Under the pieces are notes generated by a model that saw only the letters and a program-made list of their open reading frames with translations, was not told where the DNA came from and did no database searches. DNA of 64,000 nt, from contig JAUHYZ010000001.1 of the NCBI GenBank assembly GCA_030426245.1, forward strand, positions 336,231 to 400,230, given 5' to 3'. The translations under genes were made by a program, and so were the position numbers. Within the stretch, counting starts at the first letter, position 1, and every line of letters begins with the position of its first letter. Shown one piece after another: positions 9,663-17,633 of this stretch. The stretch is from Alphaproteobacteria bacterium (GTDB lineage Bacteria; Pseudomonadota; Alphaproteobacteria; Sphingomonadales; Sphingomonadaceae).

Positions 9663-11057
9663 ATGAAGAGCAAATTTGGCAGCTTCGTCGCAGCGCTCCT
9701 GCTCTGCGGCACTTCGCAAACCGCGATGGCGCAGGAATCGGGCGTTTCGATGTCCGAAGCGATTGCGGTGGCAATGTCTGTGAACCCGGAGATCATCCAG
9801 GCGCAGATGAACAAGGAAGCCATCCAGTTCGAACGCAAGCAGGCCCAGGGCCTGTTCGCCCCGCGCGTCGATGTGGAACTTTCCGCAGGTGCCCGGCGCC
9901 TGGAAAACAATACGCGCCGCAATCTGGGAATTGCGGATGATTGGCTCAACCCGCTTGAAGCCAGCGCGATCGCGGACTGGACGGTGCTCGATTTCGGCCG
10001 CCGCGACGGCGAGCTGAAGCGTCAGGCTTCCCGGGTCGATGGTGCATCCTTGCGCGTTGTCGAGCGTTCGGAGTTCATTGCCCTTCAGGTGGCGCGTCAA
10101 TATCTGGACGTGCTTCTGCAGCAGCGCATTGCCGCCGCTTCCGAAGACAACGTGACGTTCCATCGCAACCTGGTGAATGATCTGGGCGAAGGCGTCGATC
10201 AGGGATCGATCAGCGTTGCGGATCTGCAGCAGGCCAATGAACGGCTCGAAGCAGCAGTGGTGAAGCAGGTCGAAGCCGAGCAGTCGCTGGAAGAAGCGAA
10301 GATTTCGCTGCGCTCGCTCACCGCTCTGGATATCGATCAGGTCATGCTGCCGCCCAATCTCGCCAGCGCGCTTCCGCCCACGCTGACGGATGCCATCGGC
10401 CAGGCGCGCACCAACAATCCGCGCGTTCGCGAGGCGATGGCGGATGTCGATGCCGCCAATGCGTTGGCCGATTCCGCCAAGGGCGATCTCTTCCCCAAGA
10501 TCGGGGTAGAGGCGCGCGGCCGCATCGGTGACGATATCGATGGCTTCCAGGGTGAAACCAATGACGTCCAAGCGCGCGTCTATCTGCGCTGGAACGTCTT
10601 CGACGGCGGGATCAACCGTGCCAAGCTGCAGGAAATGGTGCGCCGCGCGAGCGAAGCCCGTTACAATCTGCACAAGATGTCGCGCGATGCCGAAGAAGAT
10701 GTTCGCATTGCCTGGAACGCGATGGAAAAGCTTTCGAGCGTGACCGAGGCACTGACCCGTCAGAGCCAAGTCAGCGACGATCTGCTGCTTTCCTATCGCA
10801 GCCAGTTCAATGTCGGCCGGCGCTCTCTGCTCGACGTTCTCGATTCCCAGAACACGCGCTACAACACGCAGGTCCGGCTCGAAACTTCGCGCTTTTCCGA
10901 ATTGTTTGCGCAGTATCAGACGCTTGCGGCCGTAAATGGCTTCCTGGATGCCCTGCAGATCATGCCGGGCGCAGGTGCGGGCGAGAATGAGCGTGAACGC
11001 TTCGATTACGGCCCGACGGTACCGGCTGAAATGCAGCGGCGGGTGAATCCGAAGTAG
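9663..11057 (+). CDS. TolC-family outer-membrane channel of the type I system
   Basis: A 464-residue outer-membrane efflux protein. It has a signal peptide ending near AMAQE and the two long helical OEP repeats of TolC-like trimers; the second includes RSLLDVLDSQNTRYNTQ, typical of LapE/AggA-type members. It is expected to form the outer-membrane and periplasmic exit duct for the adhesin together with the ABC and HlyD proteins downstream. It lies 15 bases after the OmpA-family gene, with a GAGGAG ribosome binding site (9651-9656) just before the ATG, which supports one transcript. Confidence 0.92.
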   Translation: MKSKFGSFVAALLLCGTSQTAMAQESGVSMSEAIAVAMSVNPEIIQAQMNKEAIQFERKQAQGLFAPRVDVELSAGARRLENNTRRNLGIADDWLNPLEASAIADWTVLDFGRRDGELKRQASRVDGASLRVVERSEFIALQVARQYLDVLLQQRIAAASEDNVTFHRNLVNDLGEGVDQGSISVADLQQANERLEAAVVKQVEAEQSLEEAKISLRSLTALDIDQVMLPPNLASALPPTLTDAIGQARTNNPRVREAMADVDAANALADSAKGDLFPKIGVEARGRIGDDIDGFQGETNDVQARVYLRWNVFDGGINRAKLQEMVRRASEARYNLHKMSRDAEEDVRIAWNAMEKLSSVTEALTRQSQVSDDLLLSYRSQFNVGRRSLLDVLDSQNTRYNTQVRLETSRFSELFAQYQTLAAVNGFLDALQIMPGAGAGENERERFDYGPTVPAEMQRRVNPK

Positions 11058-11092
11058 AAAGGGCGTTCCGCTGTCAGGCGGCGCGAACAATT

Positions 11093-13231
11093 ATGGCGAA
11101 TGGCGAACTCGGCGCGGCACTGCCGCATGATGCACTGATTGCGTGTATATCCGAGTTCGCCTCGCGTTTCGGAATTCCGTTTTCCGCCAATCTGCTGCGC
11201 ACGCTTGCGCGCAGCCCTGATGGCAGCCTGCCGTTCCATCAGATGGGGCCGGCGCTCGAACTGATCGGCCTCAATTTCGAAGAGCGCTCTCCGGCCAAGC
11301 TGCCGGTGCGCGAGGATCTTTATCCGGCCATCGTCCAACTCAAGAATGGCAGCACCATCGTGGTGCACGAAATCAGGGAGAAGGATCTCCTTGTCTGGCG
11401 TCCGGGCGATGACGAAGGAACATGGGTTTCCCACGACTCGATTGCGGAGGAATTCGGCGGCGGGTTCTTCACGGTCATCGGCGATCCTAGCAGCCTGCGC
11501 GACCGCGAGGCGCCCTGGCACGCCAAGGGGCGCCATCACTGGTTCTGGAGCGAGCTGAGGAAGGAAGCGCGCGCCTTCCGGCCGGTGCTGCTCGCTTCGC
11601 TGATCATCAACCTGCTTGCGCTGGCGCTGCCGTTGTTTTCGCGGGCAGTGTATGACCGCGTCATTCCCAACAGCGCCACCTCCACACTGTGGGTGCTCGC
11701 GCTGGGCGTCGTCATCGCATTCTCCTTCGAATATGCCTTGCGCGTGGCGCGCTCCAACGTGATCGAGCAGATCGGGCGCAGGCTGGATCTCAGGCTTTCC
11801 CAGAAGATCTACGGCCGCCTGCTGGCGACCCCGCTCAGTGCCAAGCAAGGCAATACCGGCGCCCTGGCGGCGCGCGTTTCCGAATATGCCCTGGTGCGCG
11901 ACTTCTTCGGTTCGACCACGATCGTGCTGATCGTCGACATGTCGTTCCTCGTGCTGTTCGTGGCCGTGATCGCCTATATCGCCGGCTGGCTTGCTCTCAT
12001 CCCGGTTGTGGCGATGGCGGGCATGGCCATCGCCGGCTATTTTCTGCAGCGCAAGGTCGTTCAGGCCGCGCGCGATGCCCAGGCCGATTACGGCCTGCAG
12101 CAGACATTGCTGGTAGAATCTATTGCCGGCATGGAAACGCTCAAGAGCATGGCGGGCGAGGGCGGAATGGTCGGCCGCTGGTATGGGCTGGCCGAAATGG
12201 GAACCGCTTCGCAAAGGCGCCTGCGGGAGATCAATACTGCGGCAGTCAGCCTGGCGACGACATTTCAGCAGGCCTCCACAATCTCGCTTATTATCGGCGG
12301 CTATTACCTGTTCGATTCCGGCGCGATCACAATGGGCACGATTATAGCGATCGTCATGCTGGCTTCGCGTTCGCTTGCACCGGCGGGGCAGATCGCCTTC
12401 CTGCTGACCAAGGGACGCCAGGCCAGGGAGACGCTGGACAGCATCGAGCGGCTGTTTGAAGTGGAAGACGAACGCAAGGAAGGCAGCATCTCCGCACCGG
12501 CGGTTGTCAGGTCCGGGGAAATCCGCTGCGAGAACATGGAATTCCGCTATCCCGACGCGCCGACGGCGGCGTTGGACGGCATCAACCTGAGGATCAAGCC
12601 GGGCGAAAAGATCGCCATTATCGGGCGTGTGGCGTCCGGCAAATCCACGCTGGGGCGCATCCTTTGCGGCCTCTACCGCCCGACGGACGGGGCGATGCTG
12701 ATCGACGGGATCGACAGCCGCCAGTTCCGCCCGCAGGACATTCGCGAGGCGTTCCGCTTCGTGGGGCAGGACGCCAACCTGTTCACCGGCACGGTAAAGG
12801 ACAATCTCACGCTTGGCCGGAGCGATGCGGATGACGCGGCGCTGGTCGAGGCGCTGCGGACCACCGGCGCGGACCAGTTCATCGGCCGCGACGCGAGCGG
12901 GTTCGACCGGCTCGTGGGCGAGCATGGCCGGCGCCTCTCGGGCGGGCAGCGTTCCTTCATCGCGCTTGCCAGAGCCTTCGTTTCGCCTGGCCGCCTGCTC
13001 TATCTGGACGAGCCCACCGGGGCCATGGACAGCCAAACCGAGAAACTATTCGTGGAGCGGTTGTCCCAATCTCTGACGCCGGAACAGACATTGGTTATTT
13101 CAACCCATAGACCGGCACTTTTTTCGATATGTGACCGCCTTATCGTACTGGACAATGGGCGTGTCGTGGCGGACGGTCCCAAGGAACAGGTCATCGCTGC
13201 ATCGGGTAGCGGTGCAGGATCAATGACGTGA
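11093..13231 (+). CDS. Type I secretion ABC transporter (LapB-like permease/ATPase)
   Basis: A 712-residue fused exporter. Residues 1-130 form a C39-like domain without an evident catalytic cysteine, as in RTX exporters that use it for substrate docking rather than cleavage. A six-helix ABC membrane domain follows (about 160-450), then a nucleotide-binding domain with Walker A around GRVASGKST (about 512), signature LSGGQ (about 614) and Walker B LLYLDEP. It powers export of the adhesin across the inner membrane. The stop overlaps the next start in a GTGA, implying translational coupling. Confidence 0.94.
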   Translation: MANGELGAALPHDALIACISEFASRFGIPFSANLLRTLARSPDGSLPFHQMGPALELIGLNFEERSPAKLPVREDLYPAIVQLKNGSTIVVHEIREKDLLVWRPGDDEGTWVSHDSIAEEFGGGFFTVIGDPSSLRDREAPWHAKGRHHWFWSELRKEARAFRPVLLASLIINLLALALPLFSRAVYDRVIPNSATSTLWVLALGVVIAFSFEYALRVARSNVIEQIGRRLDLRLSQKIYGRLLATPLSAKQGNTGALAARVSEYALVRDFFGSTTIVLIVDMSFLVLFVAVIAYIAGWLALIPVVAMAGMAIAGYFLQRKVVQAARDAQADYGLQQTLLVESIAGMETLKSMAGEGGMVGRWYGLAEMGTASQRRLREINTAAVSLATTFQQASTISLIIGGYYLFDSGAITMGTIIAIVMLASRSLAPAGQIAFLLTKGRQARETLDSIERLFEVEDERKEGSISAPAVVRSGEIRCENMEFRYPDAPTAALDGINLRIKPGEKIAIIGRVASGKSTLGRILCGLYRPTDGAMLIDGIDSRQFRPQDIREAFRFVGQDANLFTGTVKDNLTLGRSDADDAALVEALRTTGADQFIGRDASGFDRLVGEHGRRLSGGQRSFIALARAFVSPGRLLYLDEPTGAMDSQTEKLFVERLSQSLTPEQTLVISTHRPALFSICDRLIVLDNGRVVADGPKEQVIAASGSGAGSMT

Positions 13232-14265
13232 CACAGACCGCCACTTTTTCGATTACCAGCCTGACGCATTGGCCGAAACTTGCCCGGCCCCGGACCGCAA
13301 CGGCGCTGTGTGCGCTGGCTGCCGCGGGGGCAACCCTGGGCGGCAGCATGCTGTTCTGGCCGGAGGCCAAGGCTGCGCCGCAGGCCCGGGTGGAAGAGAT
13401 GCGCCAGCTGGTGGAAACCACCAGCGGAGAGCAGGGCGCCATCCTGCGCGAAGGAGCCGGCGCGGAGGAGCGCAATGCGCTGATCCCGTCCATGAATCAG
13501 CCGGTGGAGCATGCGCGCGCATTCCAGAGCATTCGTGCAGGCACGCCCGCCTATAATGCCGCGCTCAAATGCCTTTCCCAGGCGGTTTATTACGAAGCGG
13601 CCAACGAACCCATCGCCGGCCGCCGCGGCGTTGCGCAGGTGGTGCTCAACCGCGTGCAGCACCCCGCCTATCCCAATTCGGTTTGCGGCGTCGTGTATCA
13701 GGGCGCGAACGACCCCGTCTGCCAGTTCAGCTTCACCTGCGACGGCTCTTTGCTGCGCGCACCCGTGCCTTCCCTTTGGAACAGCGCGCAGCGCGTCGCA
13801 GAGGCGGCGCTGGGCGGCTATGTCGAAGATTCGGTCGGTTCGGCGACGCATTACCACGCAGACTATGTGCTGCCGCGCTGGGCCTATACGCTGGGCAAGA
13901 TCGACAAGCTTGGCCGGCATATCTTCTATCGCTTCAAGGGCAATGCCGGCAGGTCTTCCTTCCTGACGGCCCGCTGGTCTGGCAAAGAGGCGATCCCGGC
14001 GCTGGATATGGACCGCTTGCGCGGCAAGCTGGCCGCGCGCCATCAGGCCGAGCCGGTGCAGCAATTCGTCGAAGGGCTGACCGTCACGCATAGCGAGGCC
14101 GACCGGCATGCGCGCAACGATGTCGGCGGGCGGATCGACACGACCAAGCAATGGCGGCTGACCATTCCCGATCCGGTTTCGGCCAGCCAGACCTATCGCC
14201 AGACCGTCGAAGGCCAGAACGAGGCCGATGGACCGGCCATGGAAGAAGGCACGCAGGCCATATGA
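13228..14265 (+). CDS. SleB-like cell-wall hydrolase embedded in the secretion operon
   Basis: A 345-residue protein with a GTG start overlapping the ABC-transporter stop by four bases. It has an N-terminal hydrophobic anchor or signal (about 25-47), a linker, then a Hydrolase_2/SleB-type domain (about 115-230) with the expected glutamate in AVYYEAANEP and paired cysteines (SVCGVVYQ, CQFSFTCDG). The family cleaves peptidoglycan. It is locked by overlaps between the two inner-membrane secretion genes, so it plausibly opens or remodels the cell wall for the channel. The C-terminal 100 residues match no domain I recognise. Confidence 0.88.
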   Translation: MTQTATFSITSLTHWPKLARPRTATALCALAAAGATLGGSMLFWPEAKAAPQARVEEMRQLVETTSGEQGAILREGAGAEERNALIPSMNQPVEHARAFQSIRAGTPAYNAALKCLSQAVYYEAANEPIAGRRGVAQVVLNRVQHPAYPNSVCGVVYQGANDPVCQFSFTCDGSLLRAPVPSLWNSAQRVAEAALGGYVEDSVGSATHYHADYVLPRWAYTLGKIDKLGRHIFYRFKGNAGRSSFLTARWSGKEAIPALDMDRLRGKLAARHQAEPVQQFVEGLTVTHSEADRHARNDVGGRIDTTKQWRLTIPDPVSASQTYRQTVEGQNEADGPAMEEGTQAI

Positions 14266-15560
14266 ACGCCGCAGCGCTCAAACGGATCAATTTCGGCGAG
14301 CTGCGCCAGACGGTCGCGCGCTGGGATGCCAATCGCAAGCTGATCGCGATCAGTGCGACCGGCCTGTTCCTGTTCGTGGTCTGGGCCAGCCTCACCAGTG
14401 TGGACGAGCTGACGCGGGGCATGGGCAAGGTGATCCCGTCCAGCCAGTCGCAGGTTGTGCAGGCCGCCGATCCGGCAGTAGTGAAAGAGATTCTCGTCCG
14501 GGCAGGCCAGTCGGTCAAACAGGGCGAATTGCTTGTCCGGCTGGACGATACGGAAGCCTCTTCCCAGCTCGGGCAATTGCAGACGGAGAATGAACGCCTG
14601 GCCATGCGCGCCGAAAGGCTGCGGCAGGAAGCCGGCGGCGAGGGCCTGGGCTGCGAGCCGGGAACGGCCTGCGCGGAGGAACAGCGTCTCCTGGAAGTGC
14701 GCCAGGCCGCTGCGCAGAGCCAGCAGGCATCCTTGGCCGCTGCAGTGGAGCAGCGCCGCCGAGACTTGTCGGAAGGGCAGGCCACGGTCAGCTCGCTGGA
14801 AAACAGCCTGCGCCTTGCGCGGGAACAGGTCCAGATGCTGGAACCGCTGGCCGAAAAGGGCATCGTTCCGCAGACCGAACTGCTGAGCGCGCAGCGCGAA
14901 ATGGTCGACATACAGGGCCGCCTGTCCGCCGCGCGGCAGGGCGTGGCACGGGCGCAGGCCGCAGTGGCCCAGGCCCGGGCAGATCTGAACTCCGCCAGGC
15001 TGGATTTCCGCCAGCAGGCGCTATCCGAGCGCAGCGAGCTGGAAACCCGGATCGCCGTGAACGAAGAAACGATCCGCGGCGCGGCCGCCAGGCGCGAACG
15101 CAATGAATTGCGCGCGCCGGTCAACGGCATCGTAAACGATGTGCAGATCACGACAGTCGGCGGCTTCGTCTCGCCGGGCGAACAGCTGATGCAGATCGTG
15201 CCGGTCGGCGACAAATTGTTGGTCGAAGCGCGCATCCGCCCTAGCGACATCGCCTTCATCAAGGTTGGCGATCCCGCCACGGTGAAAGTGACGGCCTACG
15301 ATTTTTCGATCTATGGCGGGCTGAAGGGCAAGGTTGCGCAGGTTTCGGCGGACAGCGTCTATGACGAGGCCGAGCGCGAGGCCTATTACATTGTGCTGGT
15401 GGAGACCGATCAGTCCTATATCGGCAAGAACGAGCAGCAATTCCCGATCCTGCCGGGCATGATCTGCGATGTGGAAATCATCACCGGCAGCAGGAGTATC
15501 CTGTCCTACCTGTTCAAGCCGATCGAAACGGCATTCGGCGAAGCTCTGACGGAGCGGTGA
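14262..15560 (+). CDS. HlyD/LapC-type periplasmic adaptor of the type I system
   Basis: A 432-residue membrane-fusion protein. It has one transmembrane helix (about 24-43), a lipoyl half-motif, a long alpha-helical hairpin rich in Gln, Ala and Arg (about 95-260), the second lipoyl half (ELRAPVNGIVNDVQ) and a beta-barrel ending. The C-terminal pattern PGMICDVEIITG followed by LSYLFKP is typical of LapC/HlyD proteins. The start ATG overlaps the hydrolase stop in an ATGA; a longer reading from 14151 runs inside the previous gene and is rejected. It bridges the ABC transporter and TolC channel. Confidence 0.93.
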   Translation: MNAAALKRINFGELRQTVARWDANRKLIAISATGLFLFVVWASLTSVDELTRGMGKVIPSSQSQVVQAADPAVVKEILVRAGQSVKQGELLVRLDDTEASSQLGQLQTENERLAMRAERLRQEAGGEGLGCEPGTACAEEQRLLEVRQAAAQSQQASLAAAVEQRRRDLSEGQATVSSLENSLRLAREQVQMLEPLAEKGIVPQTELLSAQREMVDIQGRLSAARQGVARAQAAVAQARADLNSARLDFRQQALSERSELETRIAVNEETIRGAAARRERNELRAPVNGIVNDVQITTVGGFVSPGEQLMQIVPVGDKLLVEARIRPSDIAFIKVGDPATVKVTAYDFSIYGGLKGKVAQVSADSVYDEAEREAYYIVLVETDQSYIGKNEQQFPILPGMICDVEIITGSRSILSYLFKPIETAFGEALTER

Positions 15561-15576
15561 CCGGTCCGATCGAATC

Positions 15577-15599
15577 TCCCGGGCCAGTTGCCCGCGGGA
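15577..15599. terminator. Possible bidirectional hairpin between convergent HlyD and LapG-like genes
   Basis: TCCCGGGC and GCCCGCGGGA can pair around CAGTT with a small bulge, in the 46-base gap between two convergent genes. There is no clear T-tract, so this is a positional and structural guess. Confidence 0.3.
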
Positions 15600-15606
15600 A
15601 AGCCCA

Positions 15607-16587
15607 TCAATACCCGTGGAGCCAGGACGTCCTGTCGTTGAAGCTGATGACGGGCCGGTAATCGTTGCTGGCCGAGGCGTCGAGCACGGTGTTGGTCGCA
15701 TTGTCCAGCAGGTAATATTCCCCGCCCATGCGCACCACCAGCAGGGCATGATCCGCATTGCGCGCCAGATCGCGGGCAATGGTCAGGAACATGTCGTCAC
15801 GGTGTACTCCTGCAGCGGCCAGCATCTGCATCTTCAGGATCGCGATATCCTCGCAGTCGCCTTTCCCCAGGTCCAACGTCGTGCGCGCATTGGCCCAGTG
15901 ATCGGCCTTGCCGTAAAGCGCCCGGTCTTCGACATAGCGGATGCGGTCGTTGGCCCAGCTATTCACCTGTTCCAGCAGTTCGACGCCAGAAGCGCGTCCT
16001 GCGCCCAGATAGCGGGTGAGCCGGGCATTGGAGATACCGTCGGAGCGGACGCGGTTCCAGGACTTGTCGAACATCGTGCGGCGGATCGTCACACGCTTGC
16101 TCGCCAGGAAATCGTCGCGGGAGTAGCTGCGGGCGGCTTGCGCCATTTCCGGGGCGGCCTTGGTGGCGGCCAGAGCGCTCGTGTCGGCGCCGGCGCTTTC
16201 CGCGCAGAACGAAGGCATGGAGCGGGTGGCGCCCAAAGCGGGCTGCAAGCCCTTGGCGCGGGCCAGGGCGGAGCTGTCATCTGCCCCGTTCGAAGCAAAT
16301 GCCGGCTTGTTCGCGGAGGCCTGCTGCATGCGCATGAGCTCCAGCTTGCTGGGCGAACCGCCAAGGATCGCCGCGCTCTTGCTTTGCGCAAGGGGTGCCA
16401 GAGCTGCTGGAGCCGGGGCGGCCACGCTGGGGGCGCTGCAGCTCGTGGCGATGGCCGAATAGACTGCACTGGGCGCGAAGATCGCGCTCGCGGCCAGCGA
16501 AGCGCTGGCTTGCGCCGGGCTCGCCGCCGCGGCCAGAGCCATTGCGGCGCCGCAACCGAGTGCATGAAGGGGAGCTTTTGCTCGCAT
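15607..16587 (-). CDS. lapG: LapG-type transglutaminase-like cysteine protease
   Basis: A 326-residue periplasmic protease of the bacterial transglutaminase-like cysteine protease family. The catalytic triad is visible: Cys245 in GKGDCEDIA, His280 in NADHALLV and Asp295 in YLLDNATN. The acidic residues flanking the cysteine match those binding calcium in Pseudomonas LapG. A signal peptide ends near residue 28, followed by an unusual Ala/Ser-rich segment to about residue 155, before the domain. LapG releases surface adhesin by cutting its N-terminal module when c-di-GMP falls and LapD no longer sequesters it. It converges on the adhesin operon; no LapD is present here. Confidence 0.88.
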   Translation of the reverse strand: MRAKAPLHALGCGAAMALAAAASPAQASASLAASAIFAPSAVYSAIATSCSAPSVAAPAPAALAPLAQSKSAAILGGSPSKLELMRMQQASANKPAFASNGADDSSALARAKGLQPALGATRSMPSFCAESAGADTSALAATKAAPEMAQAARSYSRDDFLASKRVTIRRTMFDKSWNRVRSDGISNARLTRYLGAGRASGVELLEQVNSWANDRIRYVEDRALYGKADHWANARTTLDLGKGDCEDIAILKMQMLAAAGVHRDDMFLTIARDLARNADHALLVVRMGGEYYLLDNATNTVLDASASNDYRPVISFNDRTSWLHGY

Positions 16588-16653
16588 ACGCCCGGTTTTG
16601 ACGCATGCGGGTCAAGACATAGTGGCCAAGTCTGGTAAATGGCCCGTTAGGAA

Positions 16654-16673
16654 TCCGGCAAAATTCTGCCGGA
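16654..16673. terminator. Inverted repeat upstream of lapG, possible terminator
   Basis: TCCGGCA and TGCCGGA form a perfect 7-base stem with a 6-base loop. It is followed on the + strand by an A-rich stretch. It lies between a small minus-strand gene and lapG, so it could end that gene's transcript or act as a regulatory site for lapG. Which one is unresolved. Confidence 0.35.
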
Positions 16674-16726
16674 AAATAAACGGAAAAATGGCAGAAAACT
16701 GCGGCCTGTGGCAAGAATCTGCCGGT

Positions 16727-16939
16727 TTAGAGCAGGCGCTGCAATTTCTTTCCGCGTGCAGTTGGGCGAACAATTCTCGGCCCGAACAGGATGTAGCGTT
16801 TGCGGTAGGATACCAGCCCCTTGGCCAGCAGCAGGGACAGGGCCCAGCGGTCGTCCCCGAAAGTGCTGTTCTTGAGCATGCGGCGTTCTGCTTCGTCCAG
16901 ATCCAGATTCTGGCCGGCTATATTGTCTGCTTCGTTCAA
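16727..16939 (-). CDS. Small winged-helix-like protein
   Basis: A 70-residue reading frame with coding-like codon use and a TTG start. The second half (ALSLLLAKGLVSY, then VRPTARGKKLQRLL) resembles the recognition helix, wing and following helix of MarR/wHTH proteins, in miniature. It is oriented like lapG and ends about 140 bases upstream of it. The ribosome binding site is weak. No family is recognised with certainty, and regulation of lapG or the adjoining oxidoreductase is only a possibility. The rest of the 16,588-17,162 gap shows only the hairpin and a probable promoter zone. Confidence 0.45.
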   Translation of the reverse strand: MNEADNIAGQNLDLDEAERRMLKNSTFGDDRWALSLLLAKGLVSYRKRYILFGPRIVRPTARGKKLQRLL

Positions 16940-17162
16940 GATGACCCGTTGCCCCCAGCCAACAACTGCGGCTTATTGTTACCCCTGCAGTCCCGTTATC
17001 GCGGGTATCCGCATTTCGCCAGTTTTCTTGCGGGTAAGATGGCACCTCAAAGGTTGTAGTTGCAGCCACGCTCATTCGTAGTAAACTCGGTAGCAAGCTC
17101 AGCTGTAGAATTCGGGCCGCTTGGCTGTCATCCCGGGCAGGCCGCGACGTATGGAGGATTGC

Positions 17163-17633
17163 ATGGCCTATAAGGTATCCATCAATGGCGAGGAGCGCGA
17201 AGTCGACGTTCCCGAAGACATGCCGCTCTTGTGGGTGATCCGCAACGAGCTCAACATGGTCGGAACCAAGTTCGGCTGCGGTATCGGCATGTGCGGTGCC
17301 TGCACGGTGCATATTGACGGCCAGGCCGTACGGTCCTGCCAAACGCCTGTCAGTGCAGTGGGCGAGGCCAAGGTCACCACGATCGAAGCGCTGGAAGAAA
17401 GCGCGGTCGGCCGGGCGCTGCAGCAGGCCTGGCTGGAAAAAGACGTGATGCAGTGCGGCTATTGCCAGGCGGGCCAGCTGATGAGCGCCAGCGCGCTGCT
17501 GTCCGAAAATGCTTCGCCCGATGGCAAGCAGATCGACAGCGCCATGTCGGGCAATATCTGCCGCTGCGCCTGCTACACAAGGATTCGCGACGCCATTGCC
17601 ATGGTCGCAAAGGAGGGCACGGCCAATGCCTGA
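17163..17633 (+). CDS. (2Fe-2S) subunit of a molybdenum hydroxylase (IorA-like)
   Basis: A 156-residue small subunit of the xanthine-oxidase family. It carries a plant-type ferredoxin cluster (CGIGMCGACTVHIDG with a distal Cys in VRSC) and the C-terminal second cluster (QCGYCQAGQ and NICRCACYTRI). It passes electrons from the molybdopterin subunit. The ATG has GGAGG five bases upstream (17153-17157); a start at 17121 is rejected. It overlaps the next gene by eight bases. The closest general match is isoquinoline 1-oxidoreductase alpha subunit, but the substrate cannot be read from the sequence. Confidence 0.92.
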   Translation: MAYKVSINGEEREVDVPEDMPLLWVIRNELNMVGTKFGCGIGMCGACTVHIDGQAVRSCQTPVSAVGEAKVTTIEALEESAVGRALQQAWLEKDVMQCGYCQAGQLMSASALLSENASPDGKQIDSAMSGNICRCACYTRIRDAIAMVAKEGTANA

